Origin: Lamellibrachia columna
Taxonomy: Eukaryota; Annelida; Polychaeta; Sabellida; Siboglinidae
Reading direction: 5' to 3'
Assembly (NCBI GenBank): GCA_963662155.1
Contig: OY759273.1
Span: 1,267,493-1,331,492 of the forward strand
Length of the DNA: 64,000 bases
Shown: piece by piece, positions 30,460-44,366 of the stretch
How the letters are laid out: every line of letters starts with the position of its first letter
Position numbering within the stretch: position 1 is the first letter of the stretch
Notes under the pieces: model-generated
Databases searched by the model: none
What the model was told of the DNA's origin: nothing
What the model saw: the letters and a program-made list of their open reading frames with translations, nothing else
Position numbers and translations under genes: made by a program

Positions 30460-30704
30460 GCTCAGATGACTTACATTAGCGACATGACTACCACTGAGCA
30501 GATGATGTCAAAAAGTATTTAGCTTTTGGTTATAAGAGCCAACAGCTACATATATGTCGCACAGGGAACAATGGACGACATATTGTTCAGTTTTAGGTTA
30601 TGTCACCTTGATGTCATACTTCCCTTTCTCGTTATCTGGCACCATATTCTTCGTCATAGAGGTTTACCGCATGATCCTCAATTCTTTTGCGCTGATGGTG
30701 GTGC

Positions 30705-32401
30705 TTGGCGAGGTGACTTCAAGGCTTGACAAGGTGACTTCAGGGCTTGGCGAAGTGACTTCAGGGCTTGGCAAGTTGACTGCAGTGTTTGGTGAGGTGA
30801 CTGGAGGGCTTAGCAAGTTGACTGCAGTGTTTGGCGAGGTGACTGCAGGGCTTGGCGAGGTGACTGTAGGGCTTGGCAAGTTGACTGCAGTGTTTGGTGA
30901 GGTGACTGCAGGGCTTAGCAAGTTGACTGCAGTGTTTGGTGAGGTGACTGCAGGGTTTGGCAAGTTGGCTGTAGTGTTTGGTGAGGTGACTTCAGGGCTT
31001 GGCGAAGTGACTTCAGGGCTTGGCAAGTTGACTGCAGTGTTTGGTGAGGTGACTGCAGGGCTTGGCAAGTTGGCTGTAGTGTTTGGTGAGGTGACTTCAG
31101 GATTTGGCGAAGTGACTTCAGGGCTTGGCAAGTTGACTGCAGTGTTTGGCGAGGTGACTGCAGGGCTTAGCATGTTGACTGCAGTGTTTGGCGAGGTGAC
31201 TGCAGGGCTTGGCGAGGTGACTGTAGGGCTTGGCGAGGTGACTGCAGGGCTTGGCAAGTTTGCTGCAGGGCTTGGCAAGTTGACTGCAGGGCTTGGCAAG
31301 TTGACTGCAGGGTTTGGTGAGGTGACTGCAGTGTTTGGCGAGGTGACTGCAGGGCTTGGCAAGTTCTGCAGGGCTTGGCAAGTTGACTGCAGTGTTTGGC
31401 GAGGTGACTGCAGGGCTTGGCGAGGTGACTGTAGGGCTTGGCGAGGTGATTGCAGGGCTTGGCAAGTTGACTGCAGGGCTTGGCAAGTTGACTGCAGGGC
31501 TTGGCAAGTTGACTGCAGGGTTTGGTGAGGTGACTGCAGTGTTTGGCGAGGTGACTGCAGGGCTTGGCAAGTTGACTGCAGTGTTTGGCGAGGTGACTGC
31601 AGGGCTTGGCGAGGTGACTGTAGGGCTTGGTGAGGTGATTGCAGGGCTTGGCAAGTTGACTGCAGGGCTTGGCAAGTTGACTGCAGGGCTTGGCAAGTTG
31701 ACTGCAGGGTTTGGTGAGGTGACTGCAGTGTTTGGCAAGGTGACTGCAGGGCTTGGCGAGGTGACTGCAGGGCTTGGCAAGTTGACTGTAGTGTTTGGCG
31801 AGGTGACTGCAGGGCTTGGCGAGGTGACTGTAAGGCTTGGCGAGGTGATTGCAGGGCTTTGCAAGTTGACTGCAGGGCTTGGCAAGTTGGCTGCAGGGCT
31901 TGGTAAGTTGGCTGCAGGGCTTGGCAAGTTGACTGCAGGGCTTGGCAAGTTGACTGCAGGGCTTGGCAAGTTGACTGCAGGGCTTGGCAAGTTGACTGCA
32001 GGGTTTGGTGAGGTGACTGCAGTGTTTGGCGAGGTGACTGCAGGGCTTGGCGAGGTGACTGCAGGGCTTGGCAAGTTGACTGTAGTGTTTGGCGAGGTGA
32101 CTGCAGGGCTTGGCGAGGTGACTGTAGGGCTTGGCGAGTTGATTGCAGGGCTTGGCAAGTTGACTGCAGGGCTTGGCAAGTTGACTGCAGGGCTTGGCAA
32201 GTTGACTGCAGGGTTTGGTGAGGTGACTGCAGTGTTTGGCGAGGTGACTGCAGGGCTTGGCGAGGTGACTGCAGTGTTTGGCGAGGTGACTGCAGGACTT
32301 GGCGAGGTGACTGTAGGGCTTGGCGAGGTGACTGCACGGCTTGGCAAGTTGGCTGCAGGGCTTGGCAAGTTGACTGCAGGGCTTGGCAAGTTGACTGCAG
32401 G

Positions 32402-32403
<2 letters not shown>
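30705..32403. repeat. 21-bp minisatellite, about 80 copies
   Basis: The unit is cttggcaagttgactgcaggg or a variant with gaggtgactgcag. Variants are mixed in a higher-order pattern that itself repeats about every 190-230 bp from 31250 onward. The 21-bp unit keeps all frames open, which makes long artefactual proteins on both strands. Confidence 0.95.
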
Positions 32404-32740
<337 letters not shown>

Positions 32741-32910
32741 CAATATTTCTAATCGCAGCTTTACTATTGGATACTCGGTTCTCTACAAACATGGTGCAGG
32801 CACTGCAATATTAAGGTTGTCTTGGTAATAATAAAAAACATACAAACAGACAAACACTACTTTTCAATATTTACTATACTATGGTAATATCCTTTTTTCG
32901 AAGTAATTAT

Positions 32911-32953
32911 CTGTTCTCGTCATCTTCGAGCGCGCGTGCGAAGATGACGAAAA
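32911..32953. repeat. Near-perfect hairpin
   Basis: gttctcgtcatcttcg and cgaagatgacgaaaac are inverted around the centre gcgcgcgt. The surrounding 32745-33158 stretch has no other visible feature. Confidence 0.7.
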
Positions 32954-33158
32954 CGGCTACCGACGCCTGACGGAATTGTCATGTAACTGACAATTATGTA
33001 GATCTTGTCTGCCCGATGGCGCCACTGATTTGCCTGTTTCCCGTAAATCGCCATTTTTGTATTTATTAAAATTCTAGTAAATTAGGGTTGCATATATTTC
33101 CTTATTATCTTGTGTTATCTCTCGGAACATTGCCTTTGCAATTGCGACTATTGCCACA

Positions 33159-33544
33159 ATGTACTATCATAACGACTCATGTACATTCAGTGGATTTTAC
33201 GCGCACACGAAAAGCTATTTCACACAAGCTATTGGCGCCTTCGAGCCTACAAATGCCATAATGTCTATTAATGAGGTACGACCAAGAAGGGACAATTTTT
33301 CTAAAAAAATGGTTGGTTGGACGCATCTTTACGTTTCGTTTCATTAACAAACGTTGCGATTTGCAGACTAGAGAGAACACAGTAGGCACTTCAACAAAAG
33401 CCGCTAAGCGGCTCGCTCGGCGTGCTGAAAAATCGCGTAAGTTTTCTGCGACGATTATCGGCACCCGGGTTCTTTTGTTTTACACCCTGTATTGTTGTTT
33501 GTTTCCGTTCCTTTCTGTGACTTACAGCGGCAGATTGGACAATA
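33159..33544 (+). CDS. Three-exon 5' part of a small gene, unknown function
   Basis: Three exons join in phase. The first is 33159-33275 (39 codons from ATG, donor GAG/gtacga). The second is 33367-33436 (acceptor gatttgcag, donor CGC/gtaagt). The third is 33528-33544 (acceptor gacttacag, donor ATA/gtaagt). Exon 2 encodes a basic stretch (TKAAKRLARRAEKS). The 17-bp third exon exactly completes the codon phase left by exon 2. The gene must continue downstream, but I see no further exon before the AT-rich repeats at 33.7 kb. No family recognised. Confidence 0.4.
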
Positions 33545-33689
33545 GTAAGTTCCTTTTCATGTTCGTCTGTTTTTATTAAAATTGAACCAAAATTAGTAGT
33601 AGTGAAATACATCGATTAGACGACATAGGTGTATTTCTGGTGTAAGTTTAGCAGACAAAGCTATTTATAATTTTATGACTCCATCTATA

Positions 33690-36600
33690 TTTTCGTGACT
33701 TCTAGAGTAGAGGTCTTAGTCTGTGTACGAAATATTTTCCCTCTACGCGGATGCACTTGGGTGTTTTTGAGTTTCCCTAGCTTGTGAAATTTCAACCGAT
33801 TTTGATTCTTGGAGTTGGAGAACGAGATCGATTTAGCCAAAATCATGACTTATTTACATTTCTATGATTTTAATTAATTACAAATAATACATAGCTAATA
33901 TATTTGTTTTGTAAAACAAATTTTATTAATGATTATTATTAGTAATGATACATTTTTATATATTTTTTTTAATTTTTTTATCTATATTACTATAATATCA
34001 AGTAGTATATTTACATAATGCATATTGCATGTATTCTGTTGCCTAAAATAAAAGATTGATTGATATTGATTAAACTTGTTGGGCCTGGCTGTGCTAAGTT
34101 AGTAGAATAATGAAATTATTATGTAATTTTTCAATGATTAAAAAAACTGCGCAAGATATATTCTAAATCACTAGTTAATAATTCATTAATTGCCGTACTG
34201 AACCTGCAGTAAACCAAACATGCAGGAAATTACAAAATGTCAGAATATATATTAAATTGTGTTATATTTATGCAATGAAATTGTTTTTACACAAAAAACA
34301 TTTAGCATTCTATTAATTAATTAATCTCTATTAATTAGCCAATATTGACTTATTAATTGCATCAATTGAGTTATGAAATGAGTGTGTGATGTGTATTTAT
34401 AAACCCGGTTAATGAGTTTGTAAACCCTGAACAAGTTATTAAAATATCTTTATAATCATGGAAGACATTGCCTTCTATAAAAAGGTGTTGGCCTGTTGAG
34501 TTTGCGCATTAATTAGCCAATATTGAATTATTAATTGCATCAATTGAGTTACGAAATGAGTGTGTGTTGTATATTTATGACCCTGGTTAATGAGTTTGCA
34601 AACCCTGAGCAAATTATACAAATTTCTTAATAATCATTTAAGTTATGGACATGTGTCAGTCAGTTGACTTCACCTACAAATTAGCCAATATTGACTTATT
34701 AATTGCATTAACTGAGTTACTCTTAATGATACATGACTGGATTATACATATTGATGACCCTACTTAATGTGCTTGCAACTCCTGACAAAATTATTTAAAT
34801 ATATGCAAAACAAAGTTATGATGCAATTTTAATGATACATTGATTGAAAGAAAACACAAAAATGAGAGCCTTTTTCCTGTATACAAGATACACAAAATGT
34901 TTTTATTTTTACTGTATTAAAATCGCAATATGTAAGGATTTAATAAAGATATATTAATAAAATAAGCAGTTTGTTGGTTCCTTTACATTTCACCTTTCAT
35001 TTAAATCATTTGACAATGTTCTATCATGATATAAAATTTTTCTTTGAAATGCCTATCTTAGTTAGTCTGTGTACGAAATACTTTCCCGCGAATGCACATG
35101 GGTGTTTTTGAACTTCCGTAGTTTGTGAAATTTCACCCGATTTTGATTCTTGGAGTTTTATTACAACTAATACAAAGCCAATATTTGCTTGATATTTGTT
35201 TTGCAAAACAAATTTTATTAATGATTATTAATAATGGTACATTTATATATATATTATTTACCTTTTAATTTTGTATATCTATATTACTATAATATAAAGT
35301 AGTATATTTACTTAATGCATATTGCATGTGTTCTTTTGTCTAACATAAAATATTGATTGATATTAATTAAACTTGTTGGGCCTGGCTGTGCTAAGTTAGT
35401 AGAACAATGAAATTATTATGTAATTTTTCGATGATTGAAAAAAAAAACTGCTCAAGAGATATTCTAAATCACTAGTTAATTATTAATTAATTTCTGTACC
35501 GAACCTGCAGTAACCTGTACGTGCAGGAAATTACAAAATGTCAGAATATATAAAAACTTGTCTTCTATTTATGCAATGACAATGTTTTTTATGCAAAACC
35601 CCTCTATATGGAATACCAACTAGTATATATTTCTCCTATAATTATTTTACCATAGTCACCATGCAAGACTATTTTCATGTTCTTTGGCAGGGAAAGAAAG
35701 CCCAGGCTCTGCCAAAATTACACAAATATCTTCATAATCATGGAAGTTGTAGCTTTTTATTTAAATGTATTGGTCTGTTAAGATAGCATGCTGATTAGCC
35801 ATTGTTGATTTATTAATTGAGTTACTATCAATGATAAATGACTAATGTATATTTATGACCCTACTTAATGTGTTATACAAATATCTTCATAATGATGAAA
35901 GTTTGGCATAAAAGAGATGTTGACCTGTTGTGTTTGCACATTAAATAGCTAATATTTACTTATACATCAATAGGGTTATGAAATGACTGTGCGATGTATA
36001 TTTTATGACCCTGTTTAATGCATTTGTAAACCCTGAACAAGTTATACAAATATCTTTATAATCATGGAGAAGTTATGGCCTTTTATAAAAAGGTGTCGGC
36101 CTGTTGAGTTTGTGAATTAATTAGCCAATATTGACTTATTAATTGCATCAATCAGTGTGTGATGTATATTTATGACCCTGGTTAATGAGTTTACAAACCC
36201 TGAACAAATTATACAAATATCTTCATAATCATGTAAGTTATGGACATGTGTCGGCCAGTTGACTTCACGCACTAATTAGCGGATATTGACTTATTAATTG
36301 CATTAACTGAGTTACTCTTAATGATACATGACTGGATTATGCATATTTATGACCCTACTTAATGTGCTTGCAACTCCTGCAAAAAATATTAAAATATATG
36401 CAAAAAAAAGTTATGCAATTTTAATGATACATTGATTGAAAGAAATCCTGGGGCCTAATTGGTTAATTATACATTGATTGAAAGAAATCCTGGGGCCTAA
36501 TGGGTTAATGATACATTGATTGAAAGAAATCCTGGGGCCTAATGGGTTAATGATACATTGATTGAAAGAAATCCTGGGGCCTAATGGGTTAATGATACAT

Positions 36601-36860
36601 TGATTGAAAGAAATCCTGGGGCCTAATGGGTTAATGATACATTGATTGAAAGAAATCCTGGGGCCTAATGGGTTAATGATACATTGATTGAAAGAAATCC
36701 TGGGGCCTAATGGGTTAATGATACATTGATTGAAAGAAAACACAAAGATGAGTCTTTTTCCTGTATACTAGATACACAATTTTTTCTAAATTTTTACCGT
36801 ATTAAAATCGCAATATCTAAGGATCTAATAAAGATATATTAATAAAATAAGCAGTTTGTT
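33690..36860. repeat. AT-rich segmentally duplicated DNA
   Basis: A block beginning tagtctgtgtacgaaat (33717) recurs about 1.35 kb later (35064) and includes long matching stretches to about 34300 and 35600. Within and after, a roughly 170-bp element (attagccaatattgacttat) recurs near 34337, 34508, 34680, 35797, 35945, 36120 and 36280. No coding sequence is visible. Confidence 0.8.
36414..36740. repeat. 42-bp minisatellite, about 7.5 copies
   Basis: Unit aatgatacattgattgaaag plus aaatcctggggcctaatgggtt, nearly identical copies. It has expanded inside one copy of the duplicated AT-rich segment; the corresponding place at about 34830 has a single unit. Confidence 0.93.
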
Positions 36861-36888
36861 GGTTCCTTACATTTCACCTTTCATTTAA

Positions 36889-38200
36889 CCTTTTGAAGAC
36901 CAAGTTTCTGGGGCAAACGATACTATAACTAAGGGAGGGTATCTATAGATGGTTGCAGAATGAAAACTACCATAGATAAGTATACAAAAGTATACATTTT
37001 CTGAAACAGCATTTATTTCTCTGCTTGATTACACAAGAATGAATGTTGTGTGATTACTAAAAAAAAATAGAAAAATAAATAAATAAAAAAATCGAATTCA
37101 ATTTTTTTTAATTCTTTATTATTATGCAATCCCTGCAAAAAATATGCACGCAAATACAGCAAATATGTGTTTCATTGTGATAAACAATATGTACTCTATA
37201 AATCTGAAAAAAAATTGCTGTCATTTGAGGCAAATATGTAAAAAATATCTCACATAGTATGCAAGTAGCGTGAGTGCAGAATGTGGGCACGGATAACTAA
37301 TGGTTCAGTGTATTGAACTATAAAATTCATGATGTTCAAAATAGTTATATCAAAATATATATTTTCTGTGGGTCGGCAGGCTGTGATGGGCCAGGCTGTG
37401 ATGGGCCAGGCTGCTGGTCGGCAGGCTGTGCCTGTGGTGCTTCTAAAATTGAAACAAATGTATGAAATATCATTTCATCTATAAATAAAGGAAACAATTG
37501 ACTGTCCTGTATGCATTATTTACTGTTACTAATAATGTGCAAACTATACCCAGTAAACAAGGTGCAGCAAATAACATTACAACATAATTGAACAAACACA
37601 CTGTAATATCGCTCAACCTACCCCAAAACTGACACGCCCACCACAAGCGAGTGCCCTGTTTGACAGCTGTCAAAACATGGTCGGTCATGGCTGCCGCTTC
37701 CTACCATTATGTTTTCGATCTAAATTACTGATTTCAATGTAAAAAACATTATTATGTTGGGAGACATCGATGCCTCGAAGGTTTTCTTCTAAATTTTACC
37801 TGTGTTTGCACCTGCGTAGCAAAACATACCTGAAATTTTGCTGCCCGAAGCATCTGGTGACGGCACAGTCATCCAAATCGTCGGCCACATCGGTCTCGCT
37901 GTCAACAACACTGCTTTCGTCTGATTCATGCGAATCTAAACTAATAGCATCCAATGCCCGTTCATAGTCGTCAATCCCTCGAATCAGGAATCGTCGACGA
38001 TCCATGTTCAACTTCACAAAGCTCTCAAAAATTTAAAAACAACAGGAAAAATCTCGGAATGGTTTCAAAATGGCAACAAATTATATAGCTGTATACGGGT
38101 CTTTCCATATTGGATATGCACAGAAACGCTGCTGACATCTAGCGATCAACGTAAGCACTACTCGCCAACCCCGATATATCGGGGTTTGGTCCTCAAAAGG
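36889..38200. mobile_element. Non-autonomous or decayed piggyBac-like element, 1.3 kb
   Basis: Ends are inverted copies (ccttttgaagaccaa at the left; ttggtcctcaaaagg at the right) flanked on both sides by TTAA (36885-36888 and 38201-38204), the piggyBac target. The paralogous uninterrupted segment near 34990 has catttaaatca with a single TTAA, an empty site. Internal minus-strand frames include an acidic MDRRRFLIRGIDDYERALDA start (38005) typical of piggyBac transposase N-termini. The catalytic core is missing. A palindrome ccccgatatatcgggg sits inside the right end. Confidence 0.88.
37796..38005 (-). pseudogene. piggyBac transposase N-terminal remnant
   Basis: The frame encodes an acidic, Ser/Asp-rich N-terminus (SHESDESSVVDSETDVADD) followed by loss of homology. 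No DDD catalytic region is seen in the remaining 1 kb, so the element depended on another copy. The stretch 37370-37440 holds short G-rich direct repeats. Confidence 0.6.
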
Positions 38201-38255
38201 TTAAATCAATTGCCAATGTTCTATCATGATATCTAATTTTTCTTTGAAGTGCCTA

Positions 38256-38362
38256 AACAAAGTGCTACAGTAATACCTAAACACAGTGCTACAGTAATAT
38301 CTAAACACAGTGCTACAGTAATATCTAAACAAAGTGGTACAGTAATATCTAAACAAAGTGCA
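38256..38362. repeat. 24-bp tandem repeat, about 4.5 copies
   Basis: Unit taaacacagtgctacagtaa plus tatc. It lies in the flank of the piggyBac element. The sequence 38370-38740 shows no gene. Confidence 0.88.
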
Positions 38363-38749
38363 CACCAACGCACACCTGTACAAATGCAACTTCTGCATTT
38401 TTTTGGCACAGAAAATAACACTTTGTGGCCGACGTCAGAACAAAACTTGTCAAAAAAGTCACTCGTCCGACCATAAAGTTAATATACCATGGATGATATT
38501 CACGTTACAACGTGTGAATTCATTCATTTACATACCGGTTTAGGTTATTAATAATTGTTGCTAGATATTTTCGCGTTCATCTTTAGCGAAGAACACTAAA
38601 AACAAAAAATAAGCTTGGCATATTGCCTGATTCGACATGTGCTTAGTCAAAATTCTGGGAACAATGAATCTTTGTTTTGTATCACCCAACATAATTTTGA
38701 TAATATTTCATTGGCGTTAACTCTGTCAAATGCCCTATTTTACAAATAC

Positions 38750-41700
38750 ATGTCCTGCCACCTGGTGGCAAGACGTACCTAGCTGGCTTTGCCATATTTT
38801 CTAGCACAGAAGACAAGTTACGCGATCTTGAAGTCTGTTCATCGCAACTTTAAAAATGTACAATTGCCATACGATTCAAATACACATGTTTATTGACATT
38901 TGACATGTAATACGAAAACATGCATTTTTTAGGAGCAGACAGTACACTTTCTACACGCAGTCATGTCGAATGGTGGCAAGACGTACCAAGCTGACTTTGC
39001 GATATTTTCTAGCACAGAGATCAACTACGCAACCTTGAAGTCATCGCAACGTCAAAATTCTACGATTGCCGTTTGATTAAAATAGGAACATTTTCACACT
39101 TCAATCACACACAAATACATGTGCATTTTTCAGATGTGTGCACACAATCCACTTTCTACACGCAGTCGTGCCGCTTGGTGGCAAGACATAACTAGCTGGC
39201 TTTGACATATTTTCTAGCAAATAGGTTAAGTTACGCGACCTTGAAGTCTGTTTCATCGCAACATCAAAACTCTATGATTGGCGTGGGATTCAAATAGACG
39301 TTTGTTGAAATTTGATATGTAATACGAAAACAACCATTTTTGTAGGAGCAGACAGGGTACTTCCTTCACGCAATCCTGCCACCTGGTGGCCAAACGTACC
39401 AAGCTGGCTTTGCGATATGTTCTAGCATTGAGGTCAAGTTACGCGAACTTGAAGTCTGTTTCATCGCAAAGTCAAAAATCTTCGATTGGCGTGGGATTCA
39501 AATAGGAACATTTTCACACTTCAATCACATAAAAATACATGTGCATTTTTCAGATCTGTGCAGACAAGCCACTTTCTACACGCAGTCATGCCACCTGGTG
39601 GCAAGACATACCAAGTTGACTTTGCTACATTTTCTAGCACAGAGGTGAAGTTACGCGATCTGGAAGTCTGTTTCATTGCATCGTCAACACTTTACGATTG
39701 GCGGAGGATACAAAAAGACATGTTTGTTAACATTTCACTTGTAATACAAAAATATGCATTTTTTAGGAGCAAACAGGACACATCCTACACACAGTCGTGC
39801 CGCTGGGGGCAAGACGTACCTAGCTGGGTTTGTGAAATTTTTAGGACAGTGATCAAGTTACGCGGCCTTGATGTCTGTTTCATCCCAACGTATAATCTCT
39901 ACAATTGGCGGAGGATTGAAGAAGACATGTTTGTTGACATTTGTCTTGTAATATTTACGAAAACATGCATTTTTGTAGGGACAGACAGGGCACTTCATAC
40001 ACGCAGTTTTGCAACCAAGAAGTTTGTTTCATCGCAACGTCAAAACTATATGATTGGCGTGGGATTCAAATAGACATGTTTGTTGAAAATTGTAATACAA
40101 AAACACTCATTTTGTAGGAGCAGATATGGCACTTACTTCACGCAGTCCTGCCGCCTGGTGGCAAAACGTACCTAGCTGGCTTTGCCATATTTTCTAGCAC
40201 AGAAGACACGTTACGCGACCTTGAAATCTGTTCATTGCAACTTAAAAAATGTACAATTGCTATACAATTCAAATACACATGTTTATTGACATTTGACATG
40301 TAATATGAAAACGTGCATTTTTTAGGAGCAGACAGTACACTTTCTACACGCATTCATGCCGAATGGTGGCAAGATGTACCAAGCTGGCTTTGCGATATTT
40401 TCCAGCACTGAGATCACCTACGCAACCTTGAAGTCTGTTTCATCGCAACGTAAAAAATCTACAATTGCCGTTTGATTTAAATAGGAAAATTTTCACACTT
40501 TAATCACACACAAATACATTTGCATTTTTCACATGTGTGCAGACAATCCACTTTCTACACGCCGTCGTACCACCTGGTGGCAAGACATACCTAGCTGGCT
40601 TTGCGATATTTTCTAGCAAATTGGTTAAATTACGCGACCTTGAAGTCTGTTTGATTGCAACATCAAAACTATGATTGGCGTGGGATTCAAATAGGCATGT
40701 TTGTTGAAATTTGACATGTAATACGAAAACAACCATTTTTGTAGGAACAGACAGGGTACTTCCTTCACGCAGTCCTGCACCCTGGTGGTGAAAAGTATGA
40801 AACTGGCTTTACGATATTTTCTAGAAAGGAGGTCAAGTTACACGAACTTAAAGTCTGTTTCATCACAACGTTAAAAATTTTGTGGGGGATTCAAATAGGA
40901 AAATTTTCACATTTCAGTCACAAAAAAATACATGTGCATTTTTTAGATTTGTGCAGACACGCCACTTTCTACAAGCAGTTGTGCCGCCTGGTGGCAAGAT
41001 ATACTAAACTGGGTTTGCGATATTATCTAGCACAGTGGTTATTTTATGCGACCTTGAAGTCAGTTTCATCGTAACGTCAAAACTATGATTGGCGTATGAT
41101 TTAAAAATTACATGATTGTTGACATTTGACATGTAATACGAAAATATGCATTTTTAGGGGCAAATTGGACACTTATTCATGCAGTTCTGCCACCTGGTGT
41201 AAAAATATACGAAGGCGGCTTTGCGAAATTTTCGAGCACACAGGTCAAGATATGCGACCTTGAAGTCTGTTTCGTCTCATCGTCAAAACTCTATGATTGG
41301 CGTGGCATTCAAATAGAAATGTTTGTTAAAAATTGTAATACGAAAACACGCATTTTGTAGGAGCAGATATGGCACTTACTTCACGCAGTCCTGCCGCCTG
41401 GTGGCAAAACGTACCTAGCTGGCTTTGCCATATTTTCTAGCACAGAAGACAAGTTACGCGACCTTGAAGTTTGTTCATCACAACTTCAAAAATGTACAAT
41501 TGCCATACGATTCAAATACACGTTTATTGACATTTGACATGTAATACGAAAACATGCATTTTTTAGGAGCAGACAGTACACTTTCTACACGCAGTCATGC
41601 CGAATGGTGGCAAGACGTACCAAGCTGGCTTTGCGATATTTTCTAGCACAGAGATCACCTACGCAACCTTGAAGTCTGTTTCATCGCAACGTCAAAAATC

Positions 41701-43952
41701 TACGATTGGCAGAAGATTCAAATAGACATGTTTGATGACATTTTATTTTTTAATAATTAGGAAAATATGCATTTTTGTAGGAGCAGACAGGGCACTTCCT
41801 TCACATAGTCCTGCCACATGGTGACAAAATGTACGAAACTGGCTTTAAGATATTTTCTAGCACAGATTTCAATTTACACTACCTTGAAGTCTGTTTCAAC
41901 TTCAACAATTGGCAAATGTACATGTTTGTTGACATTTCATATGTGATACGAACAGATGTATTTTTTAGGAGCAAACAAGACTCTTCCTTCACGCAGTCCT
42001 GCCACCTGGTGGCAAAATATTCCAAGGTGGATTTGCAAAATTATCTTGCACAGAGGATATATTGCACAGGTCAAGTTACGCGACTATGAAGTCTGTTTCA
42101 TCGCATCAAAACTCAGTGATTGCCATAGATTCAAATAGACATGTTTGTTGACATTTGACTTGTAATGCGAAAAATACGCGTTTTGTAGGAGCAGACAGCG
42201 CACATCCTTCACGCAGTCCTTCCACTTGTGTTAAAACGTATTAACTGGCTTTGTGATATTTTCCAGCTAGTTCAATTGACGCGACTTTGAAGTCTGATTG
42301 ATCGCAACGTGAAAAATCTACGATTGGAGTGGGATTCAAATACGAACATTTCCACACTTTAATCACACAAAAGTACATGTGCATTTTTCAGATATGTGCA
42401 GACAAGCCACTTTCTACATGCAGTCATGCCACCTAGTGGCAAGGCGTACCAAACCAATATTTTTTAGCACAGAGGTCAAGTTACGCGACCTAATAGTCTG
42501 TTTCATGTCAACCTCAAAACTCTATGATAGGCGTACAAGTTTGATGACGTTTGACTTGTAATACAAAAATATGCCTTTTTGTAGAGGAAGACAGGGCACT
42601 TCCTTCACGCAATCCTGCCACCTTGTAGCAAATGAAATTTTTTAGTAATTAGGAAAACATGTATTTTGTAGGAACAGACACTTTCTTCACGCAGTTCTGC
42701 CTCCTGGTGGCAAAAAAGGTACCAAGCTGACTTTGTGACATTTTCTACCAGAGAGGTCAATTTATGCAACCTTGAAGTATGTTTCATTGCAACGTCAAAA
42801 TTCTACGATTGGTGCAGGATTCAAATAGACATGTTTGTTGACATTTTATATGTAATACGAAAATGTGCATTTTTTTTAGGAGCGAACAGGAGACTTCCTA
42901 CATGCAGTCATGCCGCTTGGTGGAAAGATGTACTAAGTTGGGTTTGCGATATTTTCTAGCACAGTGATCAAGTTACGTGACCTTGAAGTCTGTTTCATCG
43001 CAACGTCAAAAATCTATGATTGCCTTTCGATTCGATATGAACATATTCACCCTTCAATCACACAAAAATACATGTGCAATTTTCAGATCTGTGCAGACAC
43101 GCCACTTTCCACACACAATCGTACAGCCTTGTGCCAAGACATACCACGCTGGCTTTACGATATTTTTTAGCACAGTGGATATTTTTTTCGCGACCTTAAA
43201 TTCTGTTACATCGCATCTTCAAAGCTCTATGATTGGCTGAGGATTCAAATATACATGTTTGTTGATTAACTGTATGTGACTTGTAATAATTACGAAAACA
43301 TGCATTTTGTAGGAACAGACACAGCGCTTCCTTCATACTGCCCTGCCATCTTGTGCCAAAACATGTCAAAGTGGCTTTGTGATATTTTCTAACACAGAGA
43401 TCAATTTAAGCGAACTTGAAGTCAGTTTTATTGGAACGTCAAAACTCTACGATTCAATTACACATGTTTTTTGACATTTGACATGTAAAACGAAAATATG
43501 CACTTTTTTAGGAGCAAACAGGACACTTCCTACTGGGTTTGCGATATTTTCTAGCACAGTATTGAAGTTACGCGACCTTGATGTCTGTTTCATTGCAACA
43601 TAAAAAATCTATTATTGTCTTTCGATTCAAATAGGAACATTTTCACACTTCATTCACACAAAAATACATGTGCATTTTTCAGATCTCCGCCACTTTCTAC
43701 ACTCAGTCGTGTCTCCTGGTGGCAAGATATACCAAGCTGGCTTTGCGATATTTTCTAGCACAGTGGATATATTACTCGACCTTAAAGTCTGTTTCATCGC
43801 AACGTCAAAACTCTACGATTGGCGGAGGATTCAAATATACATGTTTGTTGACATTTGACTTGTAATAATTACGAAAAGATGCATTTTTTTTAGGAGCAGA
43901 CTGGGCACTTCCTTGACACAGTCCTGCCGCCTAGTGGCAAAACGTACCAAAC
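38750..43952. repeat. ~210-bp satellite, block 1 (about 25 units)
   Basis: Units are spaced 200-215 bp, each with a gccrcctggtggcaa box, a ctagcacagaggtcaagtta stretch, a gaagtctgtttcatcgcaac stretch and a tttttaggagcagacagg stretch. Divergence between neighbours is roughly 10-20 percent with small deletions. Frames within it are short and artefactual. Confidence 0.92.
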
Positions 43953-44366
43953 TGGCCATGGTTGACATCAATATCGGTACGAATGATTTATCTCGTGATA
44001 ACGTTCTACCAGCTAGTCTTGCTGCTTGTATTGTTGAATATGCTAAGTTTGTAGCAGCAGTCGATTCGGCTGCGGAAGTGTTGATATGCCAGATACTTCC
44101 ACGTTTGTTGATGGTTCGGCAGCATGGACGGCGTTTGAAACCTACACGTGCCAACTTCAACGCTAGACGCTAGATTCTCGGTCAACCATACGATCGAGGC
44201 TTTGACTAAAGATCTACCCAATATCCATTATTGGCGACACATGTGCATGCACGCCAATTGGGAGCAATACTTTGATAGGTTTGGGGTGCATCTCAATGCT
44301 GCTGGCATGCGTAAATATTTCCATAGCATCAGGGGTGTAGCCTTGTTTGCTGCTGCTCGATGCTAA
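43953..44366 (+). pseudogene. SGNH/GDSL hydrolase domain fragment
   Basis: Encodes VDINIGTNDLS (the GTND block), VLICQILPR, then after a frame break near 44165 NIHYWRHM and DRFGVHLNAAGMRKYFHSIRG with the C-terminal D-x-x-H-L block. The GDS nucleophile block is absent at the left border. Such hydrolase domains are carried by some tyrosine-recombinase retroelements. Confidence 0.65.

Noticed and set aside
36411..36743. 110-residue repeat frame on the minus strand
   Set aside because: 42-bp minisatellite artefact inside AT-rich non-coding DNA.
39486..40073. 195-residue frame in the satellite
   Set aside because: Spans almost three satellite units with no conserved domain; equivalent frames are broken in the other units.
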